This document shows positions 13,001 to 24,566 of a stretch of 64,000 nt of DNA, piece by piece. The DNA lies in NCBI GenBank assembly GCA_036852015.1, contig JAANDG010000392.1:62001-126000 (forward strand), written 5' to 3'. Position numbers and translations under genes: made by a program. This DNA comes from Pelodera strongyloides (Eukaryota; Nematoda; Chromadorea; Rhabditida; Rhabditidae). The notes beneath the pieces were generated by a model. The model ran no database searches, was not told the origin of the DNA, and saw only the letters and a program-made list of their open reading frames with translations. Positions within the stretch are counted from its first letter, which is position 1; each line of letters begins with the position of its first letter.

Positions 13001-13581
13001 TAATAAACTATTTGATCCAGCACAAGGAGCAAGTAAGCCTTTAGAGACGCCGCCTGAGAAGTCTTTTCATACTTATGAACGTAGATGGAAATAATGTGCA
13101 TGAATACAATCTTATTATTTAAAGTTGTGAGCTTTGTTTGTTTGTTTGTTTGTTTGTTTGGTTGATTGCGTACTCCAGTAACGCTTGGTTTAACACAACG
13201 TTTAGGTGAAATATTTTTTGGACATCCTATCGAAGGAATATGCAAAATTTGCAAGCAGTGGAACTATCACAAACGCGGAATCGAGCCAAATAGATTTGAA
13301 CGGAAGAGGTCATGTTGCTTGTTTTTTTTTAATATTTTTATAACGGTAATTCAAACGTTCTGTCAAAGCTGGGTGCGGTATAGGAATAGGTGTCTATTCT
13401 TGTAGAGGTGCCAAACAGCATGCAAAGTTGCCGAATGACGTTCGTCAATTGAGTCAAGTTTCCTTATTAGGGCATTTTCGTGATCCGTGGAATTAACATA
13501 GCGATTTTCCTTGAGCTGACTCTTTATTTCTTTTCAGAATCATCTGGACAGGAAGTCGGAATAAACGGCGAGCAGGCCTAA
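7021..13581 (+). CDS. Secreted all-helical protein, 388 aa, two tandem exon-cassette repeats (14 exons)
   Basis: Exons are 7021-7260, 7394-7456, 7802-7873, 8066-8134, 8799-8870, 9469-9531, 10116-10173, 10623-10720, 11178-11240, 11896-11967, 12418-12495, 12961-13032, 13206-13308 and 13538-13581. The ATG lies three bases after a TTTCAG acceptor, as with an SL-spliced or 5'-UTR-spliced start. The N-terminus MKRLILLIVLLSYLSNYVNG is a signal peptide. Most internal exons are 63-78 bases long, exact multiples of three and phase 0. The second half repeats the first exon for exon: IC near residue 61 matches IC in exon 8; MER and DCLIA in exon 3 match MDR and ECLIE in exon 10; FER in exon 4 matches FEQ in exon 11; GDKM in exon 5 matches IGTM in exon 12; LKMLGIL in exon 6 matches KYFLDIL in exon 13. 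A conserved Cys pair sits in each cassette. Tails are Ser/Thr/Glu-rich. No known domain is recognised. The model is strong because phases agree at every junction; function is unknown. Confidence 0.85.
7267..7382. repeat. GA-rich tract
   Basis: Purine tract filling most of intron 1 of the duplicated-cassette gene. Confidence 0.9.
8142..8484. mobile_element. AGCGAAATACCGGCC-type foldback with a second foldback nested in it
   Basis: The outer ends are degraded (ATAAAGCGAAATGCCGGCC at left, ACCGATTTCGCTTTA at right). Inside, at 8237-8407, is a TTAA-flanked copy of the palindromic GCATATGATAAGCAAATCC family. All of it is in intron 4 of the duplicated-cassette gene. Confidence 0.75.
9566..9645. 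mobile_element. Short (80 bp) deletion copy of the AGCGAAATACCGGCC family
   Basis: Both TTAA ends and both inverted termini are present, but the middle is almost gone. This shows that only the ends are conserved. Confidence 0.75.
10905..10978 (-). repeat. tRNA-like SINE piece
   Basis: The minus strand shows an A-box-like GGCAGAGTGGCTAGCG and a B-box-like GGGTTCGAGTC with weak stems. In intron 8 of the duplicated-cassette gene. Not an intact tRNA. Confidence 0.45.
11429..11845. mobile_element. TTAA foldback element, AGGGTCAGGCCC family
   Basis: 417-base long inverted repeat bounded by TTAA. Arms begin AGGGTCAGGCCCATTTCAAA. It lies in intron 9 of the duplicated-cassette gene. Related copies are at 54837-55094 and 58147-58429. 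Confidence 0.88.
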
Positions 13582-14690
13582 GCAGACGGCTCTTTTTTTT
13601 CGGAAATTCTGTCTGAGTATCTTTTAATAAAACTTTAGTTACCTCTGAATTTCTTCAATCTTACTCGTTACGTACGCTCAATAAATTTGAAGTTGTTCGT
13701 TCGGAATGTACAATTCAACAATTCTTACAATTAGACATCACACAGTGACACATGTCAGGAAATTTGCGGACAGTGCTTTACCTTACTAACACTGACGATT
13801 CATGATTTAAAAATTTACTGTGCTTGTAACAATTTCTATTGTCTCAATTCTTGTGCTCAGCGGAGTTCAGTTCAGTGGAGCGATGTGTTTTCTAAAGGAA
13901 CTATTGTGAATACCTCCCGAAGTTCAGACTTACGGCAGATCCTCAGAAGTAATGAATATCAAGATACAAAAACACTATATATAAGGAATAATACATAAAT
14001 CACCAAGAATGGATACACAATGATCCTTGTTCGATGTATAAATAATAAATAATAAGTGAAATCCAGCATTGGGCCGTCTTTATTATTTTATTTTATTTAT
14101 GTGTTGAATGATTGCAATCAATAATAAGTTTTGTCTGACTTCTCTGGTGTCTCCTCGGAACTACGAATAATCCACAAACACGAATGAATATAGTTTTTGT
14201 AAATAGGGAGCGAACGTACGTTATCATAATTTGTGAGATTGCAAAAAAAACCGAGAATACTTTTATTTATTCTTTGGATTATTTGTGTTTTATTTTGAAA
14301 CTACGTCATGCTTCCTAACTCAGTACCTTCCGGCTGCGAACCGCACGTGTGTTCACTTGAATCATTTGAAGAAGGAAAACAATTCGACCCATATGTTTCT
14401 GAAGTTCGATAATTGATTTGCGTAACTGTTTAATGAGGTCGGCAATTGCATAGGCAGCAGTGTTTGCGTGGGGATAATTGGGCAATTGTTATGCGTACGT
14501 GACAAATTCGCGCGCCAAAAATGGTTTTTGAGCGCAAAAGTTGGTCTCTTCGCTCTGTCCGTTGTCCTTTCGTGTCTCACGCTCGCCCCTATAACAACCC
14601 TCCTTGCCCTTTGTAGATCTCCCTCCCATACCACTCTAACAGTGTAGATCACTGTCGCTACACGTATTCTTTATTGGCTAAACTAACAAG
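13582..14690. other. Spacer upstream of the LDL-receptor-like gene
   Basis: AT-rich DNA of about 1.1 kb. It contains the 3' UTR of the upstream gene at the left and presumably the promoter of the receptor gene at the right. I found no exon with convincing splice sites on either strand. Confidence 0.4.
13626..13631 (+). terminator. Poly(A) signal of the duplicated-cassette gene
   Basis: AATAAA lies 45 bases after the TAA stop. Confidence 0.6.
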
Positions 14691-17600
14691 ATGCACGGCC
14701 GCTTTTTATTAAGGAATATACTCACGCTTTGCTTTTTCGGTAAGTTTGATGCTTTTATATTCTTTTCAGCAATTGTTAGAGTGGATTCAAAAGATTAGCT
14801 GATGCATAAACGTGGACTTCGAACATTAGAAATTAGAACGGAAAGGCGTTGTTGCCTGTCCACTGCTTACACTTGTGCCACCAGTTTGTTTGTTTATTTG
14901 TTTGTTTGTTACGTGATGATATATTTAATGTCCTTCTTGCAGGCGTTCGTTTAATCAGTGCGTGCAACAATGAAACTCACCACATTTGTGTCTCTGGAAG
15001 GGAATGCTTGCCGCTAGAATGGAGATGCGACAATGTGCCAGACTGCCCGGATGGATCTGTAAGCTTTAAACAGTCTTTGTGGACCTTTCCTAGTTCTCCG
15101 ACTTGGCTTTCCCGGCCCTACAATGCATATTGGGATATTTTCTAATGTTTCTTGCGTGTTACATGTGTTATTTCGTTTTCAGCCGGTTCATATATTTTTC
15201 TGTCGTATTTAAAAACTAAAACATTATCGTTTAGGATGAGCATAACTGTTCCTACCTCCACGAGTGTCTGACCGGCGAGTTCAACTGCAACAATGGCGAC
15301 TGCATCGACAAGAAATTCAAGTGCAACGGACTAGTGAGTATATTATATTCACTAGAGCTTTGATGCCCTATTCCCGATTCACTGCGTTCATTACTTGTTT
15401 GAGCTTTCTCGTGTTTCCTCGTTTCCCGATTTCGTCTCTTATTGATTGTTCTCATACGGTAATGGAAAAGTTTTTTTTTCCTCATCCTTGACTATTTTCA
15501 GGCTGATTGTCACAATGGGCGCGACGAGTTAGGATGTGAAGAGATTCGCCAGATTACGCACAATCCACTGAATGGAATGTTGGTCTTATTCTTGATATTA
15601 TATCTTGTGCACTTTCCGCTTCACCCCACCGATGTGCCGTGCCGAGCGAGTCGCTGGTTCTCAATTCTCTGATTCTTTAGCAGTTTACATTACCCTAAAG
15701 CACAGCACGAACATCCATTGTCTCCCCTCGCCCTCGCGGGAAAATTTGCCTCTTTTTTTCTGTTACCTACCGTGGCAGGCTTGCTTTGTAGAAGTCATTG
15801 TTTTGTGTATGGCCACTTTAGTATTATTCACTGTCTAGTAGCCATATGCTCCTAGCCTCCTAGTATATTTATTTATTTGTCATTTTACAGGAAGGTAGTG
15901 ATGTCGTCGGTCAAGCTCGCCGAGGTGCACGAGATGGAGCAGGACTGTGATGCTGGTTATCACAGATGCAAGAGCGGTCCCTGCATTCATGGTTCGATGG
16001 TGTGCGACGGAGAAATGGTGTGTTTGTACTTAAATTTATATATTTTTTGCTGACTATCATAATTTTCGGATACTAAACCCATGTGTGGTGGCAATGTAGT
16101 CTCCTCTTCTGCCCTTTAAGCTGCTTTACTTATGGAAACTAAAACTAATGCGGTCACAAGTTTTTGTATCCATTTTGGATTTTTTTAGGATTGCCCCCTG
16201 GGTGACGACGAGCCGAAATCGTGTCCACCAACATCGTGTCCACTGAACCAGATTGCGTGCGGCAGCTCGGACACCCACATGTGCATCCCGCGGTCATGGT
16301 GGTGCGACGATGAGCCCGACTGCGAAAATGGAGAGGACGAGGTCAAATTCTACTCTTTGATTTCTTACTTTGAACTCCCTGTCTTTATTCGGGCCACTCG
16401 CTATCCATGGCATAAACTCGTTGACGAACTGACCGACGAAACCACCAGCCGAATTAGCATATTGCATGAATTTGGATAGTGTGAAAATCAGAAACGTCCA
16501 TAGATAGATACGAGTTTGGGAAACACTACACATATTTGGATGGTGGTTTTGAGCTTTCCGACGAGTTTTATGCCCTGTCGTTATCGCTTGTGCCTGTCTC
16601 TATGGGTATTGTTGCGACTGGACGGGAGTGTATAAATAAGAGTATTGTGTAAAACTCTATGTTTTACATTTACATCTTATTATTATTTAATTTAAGTCTG
16701 TGTTACGTTGACGAGCTAATCTAATGATCTGAGCTAATCCGAATCAACGAATCGAATCCCCAAGTGTATGTTTCGTAATTCTTAGTTCTATATACCGTAT
16801 TTTGCCCACTTGTGCAGATCTTGTGCTGAGGTCATATTCACCACTCAATTCCCCATGGGGAATTCCCCGTCTTTTTCTCTGCGTCTCTCACATTAGAATG
16901 CTATTTTCTGTCCCCAGGGACTATTTCCCCGAGGGAATCGGAGTGGTGAATATGGCCTCATATGTATGGTTTATCGTGCGGCTATATTTATATATACTGA
17001 TGCTGACTAGCTAGTATTTTGTGTTTTTTTTTCAGAAGGACTGTCTCCACCATGAACCCGCCCTGTTGAGCACGCCTACCCAGTCTCGGCCTACTGTTTC
17101 CCGCACGCGCACGCCGAGTACCACCGTAACCCCGACCCCGGCTACCGAAGCGAGCAAGTCAGCCTCCACTAACGGACTCCTCCAGAAGAAGGACTTTGAG
17201 AACATGGAACACGTGTGGGTCAAGTGCGACGCTGGTTCCGGAATGGGCACCTACAAGTGTCTTGGAGGTTCGGGCTTTGAAACTAGTTGCTTAGTTAATA
17301 ATGGATTACATTGATTAAAATATTTATTGATTACATTCACAGTACATAATCTAAAGGCAACCCTAATACGGCAATGCGTATAAATAAGTTCCCATACTAA
17401 CAAGGGGACGTAACGTGTTCATTCTTCCAATTTCTATTAAAGACCTCCGTAAATATTGCATCAAATTCACTATGTGCCTGCTGATTTAGTTGCTTTTTGT
17501 TTTTCATCTTTGACTATGCAAAAAGACTGCAATTTTGTGTATGGACGGTAGCGCGGTCCGTCTCGAACGCGCCCTGCAACATGTCGCGAGGTCGCCTATC

Positions 17601-20600
17601 GATTGCCTATTAAACCTGACATGTCTACTTTTGCTTTTATTCAGAAAATCTGTGCGTGAACATGACGAAGACGTGTGACGGACAGAGGGATTGTCCCCAG
17701 GGAGACGATGAACTGGGAATGTGCAAGGAGTGCGACCATATGCGCTGCTCGTACAAGTGCCAGGCAAATGTTCGCGGTACGAGTTTTTTTTGTCTCTTTT
17801 GTCTCCTCCATCTTCCCTAGCCTAGCTATGTGGCTCCTTTACGGACCTTACGGTCTTTACGGTCCTTGTACTTTACGGTCAATGGTCCATCGTTCCATTA
17901 AATGGATTCGTATTCGTATATATCACACGCACAACACATTTGTGCTGATTACGGCTCTAACCTGGGATGTTTACTTTACCTGAAGACATTCACAGGTTCC
18001 CTCATCTCCTTTAGCACAAAGTAGCATAAGCATTTTAACATAGGTCTCAGGGAATTGAGGGACAAAAACTGAAGGGGAAGAATACGACCTCTGAGAGAGA
18101 GAGAGAGGTTGCCCATTTCGAATCATACTGTTTTCAGAGGCACGTTGCGTTTGCCCACCCGGACTAGTGCTGTCTTCTAAGGATCGTACCACCTGTGTGC
18201 GATACAATGCCTGTGAAGATCACTCGCGCTGCAGTCATTACTGTGAACCCGTTGGGGGTAAGTGAGTGTTCTTTGATCGTGTGCACTGTTGCTGTTTGCG
18301 GCGCTTGCTTGATGTACTTGGGACTTGGCCCTTTTATTCTTCTACGTTTCGAACAATACTTGTTACTTGTTTAGACAAGAGCTACAAGTGTTCGTGCGCC
18401 GTTGGTTACTCGCTGGATAAGTCGGGACACCGATGTATGCCCCAGGTTGATGCCCTGGCCGGAGAGCTGGTTGTAAGCACTGGGAATGAGGTGGGCTTTT
18501 GTTTTCAAATTATAGGCTATAAGAGAGAGAAAAACTATGCTGATCTGTTTAAAGCTAGCGCCGCTTGCCGAAATCAAGTCCTGACTTGATAGACTTGATA
18601 CGCTTTTTGCAGTGATTTTTTCTGTTCTGGCCTTTGCTTTCTATTTTGCACCATTTTTTATCCGAATCAGAATCAGCGTCGTCGCTTCGTTTTGTGTGAA
18701 GAAAATAAATATATTTTTTAAACTCTTTTCTTATGCAACTCATTTTTAGGTCCGTATCTCTGCTCTCCACGATGACGCTGAGCACCACTCGTCTTATCAC
18801 ATCTACTCTTCGCTCAAGACTGGCGAATCAATGCTCCATCTATCGCTCGATGTTCGCTCGCAGCAGCTCTACATGGCAATTGCCGGACACCAGGGAGAGG
18901 TGAGCCCTTAGCTTTAGCTAGCGGTGATCCCCAGGAACGTGTACTGCATGTTCGTTGTCCCCACGTCCCCGGTGCGGTGCCCCGTACCCCCACTGTTTAA
19001 CGGTGTATTACGCCTTGTATTTTTCTTGGTTTGTGCTACCGTAGACCATTTGTAGTTAGAAATGAAGGTCTGACTGTATTGGCGAGGACCAGCAACTTTT
19101 TATTTTTCACCAAATATTTACACTTCTTTTCAGTATCAAATTGCCAAGACCGTGCGTGGACAGGTGAGCCCTCTGCGCCGTGGAATCAATGGACTCGGAA
19201 ATGTTGAGTATGACTGGGTCAACGAGAATGTCTTCTTTGTGGCTGGCGGTTTGTCGTTTGGTTGTTCTGACTGGTGGGGTTGAGATTGAGTACGGAGGCC
19301 GTGTTCACCAACACGCAGGGAGCCTTCCCTGGCCTCCCCAGGGAGCTAAAGAGTGCTTTTGGTTTCCAACCTACTCTACTCTAATTTACGCTCTTATCCA
19401 CTAGTTGTGTTTGCTTTCAGGCTGTAGCCAACTTTTTGTTGATTTGTGAAACTTAAATAATTAAATTTAGGTCGCACCGAGCCCCCAACCATCCGTGTAT
19501 GTATGTCGGACTTCCGTTTCTGCACTCGTGTGCTGAGGTCTACCAAGTCGCGTAAGACGTTGTCGGGACGTGTCGAGTACCCGGTATTCCGTGGTCTGGC
19601 CATTAACCCCCTCCGCGGTATCATGTGCTGGATTGAGGTGTTCCACCAGACGGCCAAGATCAAGTGTGGAAATGTGGACGGCACTGGGGTGCGTATTTGT
19701 TACTTTGGTGTCCTTTTGCCGACCATTTGGGGACCATTTAGAGACCGTCACCATTTGCTACAGATATGCTTTTTTTGTGAGTTGAATAGCCGGGCATGCG
19801 AATCTTTGTGCTTTTTAGATCTTTGTGCTCGATGATCACAAGATTGAGGAGCCGCGCGCGTTGGTCATTGACTATATTAGGAACGATTTGTACTTTGCCG
19901 ACTCGGAGCTTCAGGTTTGATATATTTCAGATTGGATTTAGTTTGTGGGCGGGGCGTGCTATGCTATCTAGTCAATGTGATGCCATGACCGTATACGTTG
20001 TCGTTATCGTGACTGCTTCAAGTTTATTTACTACCCTAGGAGTTGCGTAGAATAAAACATAAAGTGAGTCCTATACTTTTAGCAATTGGACCGTATCAAC
20101 ATCGACACTCATCAGCGTAATATGATCACCAGAGTGCGCAATCCGTTCGACATGGCTTTCTTCAATGGAATCTTGTACTACAGTGAGAGGTTTGTGATTA
20201 AGAATGTCAGGCGCAGTACTGTGTTTGTGGAGAGTGAAAAATATGGTATTTTTTGTATCTCCTCACAGCGAGAGATCGGAGATCCATCGCTCACAATGTG
20301 GCACGTCGCAATGGTACTGCGCGCAAGTTTGTCGGCCGAAACGACGCCGCCCACACGCCACCGCCACCTAGACTACTAGACACCTTCTCTCAGTGCTGTT
20401 CAGTTTTGACTCGTATATCTAACATTCCAACTTTTAGTGAATCGCAATCGGTCAAGTCGATTGACGTATCTGAGGAGCACCACTTCCGTCCGCACATTGA
20501 ACGATCATTTACTCACAAGCCTTTTGGATTGACGATCAACCACACGCTTGCACAGGTAGGATCTCTCTCTCTCTCCTCTCTCTCTGTCTGTCTTTCTTTC

Positions 20601-22958
20601 TCTCGCCCTCTTTGATTTGGACTTGCACATGAATACTTAAATCTCCAATCGATAATGTACGATAAAGCATTTAATTTGTAGCCTCCTGTACTCTCTGGAC
20701 CATGCGGTTCGATGGACTGTTTCTACGTGTGTCTGGCTATTCCCGATCACGATGGCGTCCTGCACGCCAAGTGCATCTGCCCTGACGAGTACACGCTGAA
20801 CAGGGACGGACAGTGTGAAATGCGGCGCAATTTGACCAATGTTGACGTGGTGAGTGCATGTTTGCAAAAAATTAGCGCTGGTCGGGATTCGAACCCGTGG
20901 CCTCGTCATGCCTATCGGAGACTAGGCGTTGTATGTGCGTCACACTGCTGCCTCCTCGACAAAGTTCCAATCATTAACTATTTTAATGAAACCTGGTAAC
21001 TTCTGACTACCGGAATGTCCGTACCTCGACCTGTCGTATGTCATGTCGATATATGCCATAGTGTTATACGGCGTAATTGTCTTGTTAATTATGGTAATTA
21101 TGTGCGTTTTAGACTGGCTCCCTGGATCTCACCTATATGACCCAATTGTGCGAGGAGCATGATGCCTGTGGAGCAAATGGCGGTTGTGTTGAGCGACATG
21201 ATGAGAGAACAGGACATGTGGTGGACATTCGATGCGAGTGAGTTGTTGTGATTTTGTGTCGGCATACTGTAGTTTGCGATTTTGGGGCGGCATACTGTAG
21301 TTTGCGATTTTGTGGCGGCATACTGTAGTTTGCGTAACTTCTGTGCTTCTTGTGGATTTATGGACTTCTTGTGGACTTAGAGTTTTTGGACTGGTTACTG
21401 TGTCATTGTGGTTTTTGTATCTTGGTTATATGCTCGTTTGTAGCAATTGAGGTATGATAGTTGAGCGCGGTGTCTAGCACTGTGCAATTGCGATTCGCGC
21501 ACGCAATTCTATTTGATGTATGACCTTAGCCAATAGTACTGTAATTCTTTTTATCAGGTGTGACCCCGGCTACGTTGGACTCGAGTGCGAGCTGATCGAC
21601 GTGCTTTACGACCCCAGCTCTCAGTCTGCCGAGTCTACTTCTCTCTGGCTATGGATCTTGTTCCTAATTGCTTTTGCAATTGTCTGTGGAATTGCCTACT
21701 TGTACAGCAAGGAGAAGTTGGACGACTGCAAGTGAGCATGTTTCGAAATTGTTTTTTTTTTAACTATGCTTTGAACTATTGATGATATGAAGTGTTTGGT
21801 CTTGGATAATCGTTACTATCCTGTCTCTTCTGACATTTGTGTATTACCTGCAAGAAATTGCGGTGTGACCTGAAAACGATTATTGATTAGTTGATTTGTA
21901 ATTAGCATGTTTGGAGTTTGTACCATATTGATTGATTTTAATTGTTGCCCATTTTAGACAGCTGACTATCGACTCGATGAACGTGGTTGCCGATGGCGGA
22001 CAACGGTTGCGCAATGTGGCGCAGACTGGAATTGACAAGATTCGCAAGATTTCCCAGCAATCTGTGCTGCCCACCCGGGTGCCCACGATGCACTCTTTCC
22101 AGAGTCCCATGTTCAACGATGGTGAGTTACTTTATGTTATTGTGCTATAATAGTATGACACGCGTGGCATAAATACAAATCGAACAGATACCTTAAGTTT
22201 GTATGTCTTACTTTTGGTACTCTTTTGGTTGAATAATGAAACATTGGTTGGTTGGAAAGACTTAAATTGTCCGTTGGACATTTTAGAAGTCGATTGATTT
22301 AATATTGTACGTTTATTTATTGATTTTCAGACGCGTTGACAGTGGACAGTCCTCCACAAGGCGTGGCACCATCTCTGGGTGTGCGAGCAGTTTTTGAAAA
22401 CTTTGAGAACCCGTCGTTTAATGGAACCGCACCGATTGAAGTGAGCTACACGAGGAAGTTCAGCGAACAGAGTGAACTTTAGAAGAGAAGAGAGAGGTAG
22501 AGAGGGAGGGAGGGGATGGGAGAGAGGGAGAGGGAGTGAGGGTTTAAGAGAGATACAGGGTTTAAAGCGAAATGCTAGCCCCTTTGGAAAATTTGCATAT
22601 GATAAGCAAATCCTATGTATCCTATGCTAATTTTGTACGATCGTCCACGGCAATCGTACAAAATTAGCATAGGATACATTGGATTTGCTTATCATATGCA
22701 ACTTTTCCAAAGAGGCTAGCATTTCGCTTTAAGAGAGATACAGGGTTTAAGTGAGAGACAAGAGAGAAGAGTAGAATGAGTATACAACGAGGGAGCGAGA
22801 TGGAGAGGGTTTGAAAGAGACATAGAGGGAGGGATGGAGCGAGCGAGAATTGTCAAATTACCAAAACACAACCTTATTCTTTTATTTAGGTCTTGGAGTC
22901 GAGCCCTGGACAACCGGGAGGGCTTATTGTCACTGATAATGGCCGAAGAATAATCTAA
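14691..22958 (+). CDS. LDL-receptor-family endocytic receptor (RME-2/VLDLR-like), 955 aa, 23 exons
   Basis: Single-pass endocytic lipoprotein receptor. Exons: 14691-14739, 14943-15058, 15235-15333, 15502-15578, 15891-16017, 16189-16341, 17036-17267, 17645-17776, 18138-18257, 18375-18472, 18750-18899, 19134-19248, 19471-19688, 19819-19914, 20083-20182, 20269-20326, 20438-20555, 20682-20849, 21113-21237, 21558-21731, 21958-22121, 22331-22440, 22890-22958. Phases agree throughout. Signal peptide about 1-23. LDLa repeats lie near residues 24-60, 66-100, 133-168, 173-210 and 259-305, each with six Cys and acidic ends such as CDNVPDCPDGSDE. A Thr/Pro-rich linker precedes the fifth. Then come two EGF modules, a YWTD-type propeller about 402-686 (YDW, CWIE, YFAD, LYYT), two more EGF modules (GGCVERH; CDPGYVGLECE), a membrane helix about 807-829 (LWLWILFLIAFAIVCGIAYL) and a cytosolic tail with FENPSF at 921-926, an FxNPxF-type internalisation motif. 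Five LDLa repeats and about 950 residues suit a nematode yolk (RME-2-like) receptor, but that orthology is inferred. The exon 16/17 border is the least certain. Confidence 0.9.
16827..16960. mobile_element. TGAGGCCATATTCACCA foldback
   Basis: Inverted ends TGAGGTCATATTCACCA and TGGTGAATATGGCCTCA enclose GGGGAAT-type inner arms. In intron 6 of the LDL-receptor-like gene. Flanks are not TTAA, so this is a different family. Confidence 0.75.
20876..20960 (-). repeat. tRNA-like SINE piece
   Basis: The minus strand carries a T-arm (ACGGGTTCGAATCCCGA) with a good stem and a GCCTA/TAGGC anticodon-like stem, but no paired acceptor stem. It lies in intron 18 of the LDL-receptor-like gene. Best read as a tRNA-derived repeat rather than a working tRNA. 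Confidence 0.5.
22478..22845. repeat. GA-rich tract interrupted by a palindromic element
   Basis: GAGAGGGAG-type sequence on both sides of the 22562-22732 element, in the last intron of the LDL-receptor-like gene. TTTAAG-AGAGATACAGGGTTTAA repeats at the borders. Confidence 0.85.
22562..22732. mobile_element. 171-bp near-perfect palindrome, AGCGAAATGCTAGCC family
   Basis: TTAA-bounded. The arms (AGCGAAATGCTAGCCCCTTT and its complement) are almost perfectly complementary around a short core. In intron 22 of the LDL-receptor-like gene. Confidence 0.9.
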
Positions 22959-23393
22959 AAGTTATCTTTCTAATTTAAGGTTTTATTTCCCTTTTCGTTT
23001 TATGGGTACTTTAGATCTACTTTGGGTATTTTAGAATTTAATTTTCTCACTCTGTGATATGGGTACTTTAAATCTACGAGTTTGTGATACTTGATTGTAC
23101 AATTTGGTTTAGAATTATCTCACTGTGTAACCTACCTTGGCTACAATTTTTTATAATTTTTATAAGCTGACTAAGCTATTAATATTTTTGGGGATGGGGT
23201 GATTGTGTATCATTTTGGTTCTGTGAATTAATTTTTTGCGTTTTAGAGAGCTTATGTTTTGATGCATTAACGTTATATTGCATTACTTGTTCTTGTGAAT
23301 ATGCTGATTGATTGATTTAATAATTTGAAGATTGTGAATGCTGCTACTCTTGCTAGCTTTTTGGTTTTGTAATTGCATGTACCTTTAGATTAG

Positions 23394-23399
23394 AATAAA
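23394..23399 (+). terminator. Poly(A) signal of the LDL-receptor-like gene
   Basis: AATAAA about 440 bases after the stop, following AT-rich, T-rich 3'-UTR-like sequence. It is the best candidate in this stretch. Confidence 0.45.
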
Positions 23400-24566
23400 T
23401 TGTTTATCTGCAATGAGGTGTTTTTTATTGTGCGCGGGATTTTGTCTCGTTACCAAGTGGGAGTGTTATGTAACGAGGAACGATAGAAACTGAGGACGTA
23501 ATCACCAACACGCAGGGAGCCCTCCCTAGCCTCTCCAGGGAGCTAAAGAGTGCGAGAGCAGAAGAGATTCAGAGTGCTCGTAAGCCTAGGGAGTGCTCCC
23601 AGTGTGTTGGTGCATTAGCATACGGACTCTGGTCTTGTGATTTATGTGTTGTGATTGGGAGTGTACTCTTCTAGGGGTCATACTTCACACCTTATTGTAA
23701 TTTGAATGATTCGAATCATTGAATTTAGTGATGTTTGCGGGTTCTTGATCAGGGTAGTTTCTATCGTTGTTTGGTTGAGTTTGTGGGCTAAATGGTGTAA
23801 GCACCCGGGACACAATGGTGTCCAAATAAGGTCTGCGCACCCAAGATTGTTGTTTTCCCAAGAAGGAAGGGTTCCCCTTTTTGAGTGATTCTTTCGATGA
23901 GATGTACTAAAATAATCATAAGATGTTGATTAGTAATCCATTAATTCGAGTAGTCACGCGACGTGTTTTTGTGATTTGTGATGCTTTACGGGCGAGAAGA
24001 TTTTTGGAGAAGTACGCTTATTTTGTAATGCACGAATTCTCCCAAAATAGTGCGCGCCGCATATGCGCCAGTTAGAATTATTCCCCCGGCGTAATCATGG
24101 CGCACATTGCGCAGATATACATAGCTATTCTTGAAGGGAATATCGGCAGTGATGGGAGTCCAAAAGTCCAAAATGTCCAAAATGGAGTCCAAAATGAAGA
24201 ATTAATGAAATATTCGCTGTAAAATAGTTTAGTTTACGAAAAAAATCCGAATGCTAAGTTGAAACATTGAACACAGTAAAATGACCCAGTTTTATTGTTG
24301 TTTTTGTGTGAAACAATTGGACCCATGGGGGACCTATGGGATGTCCTTTTCTGGCTGGGAAATGCACTATTATTTGGAATTTATGTGTCAAATTGTCATT
24401 TTTCCTAAAAGCTTTACTTTGTATCTAATTAAATAATTCATTGATTGCAAAATTGTAAAATCTTAACTTTATCCGATACCGTATACGGTATCGTATGATA
24501 CCGAATAATAACGATGATCTTGATGTGTTGGCATACCGGCATACGATGGATAAGTCGTTCTCTTAC

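Noticed and set aside
20876..20960. Functional tRNA gene on the minus strand
   Set aside because: The T-arm is good, but the acceptor stem does not pair and the D-arm is irregular. Called a tRNA-like repeat instead.
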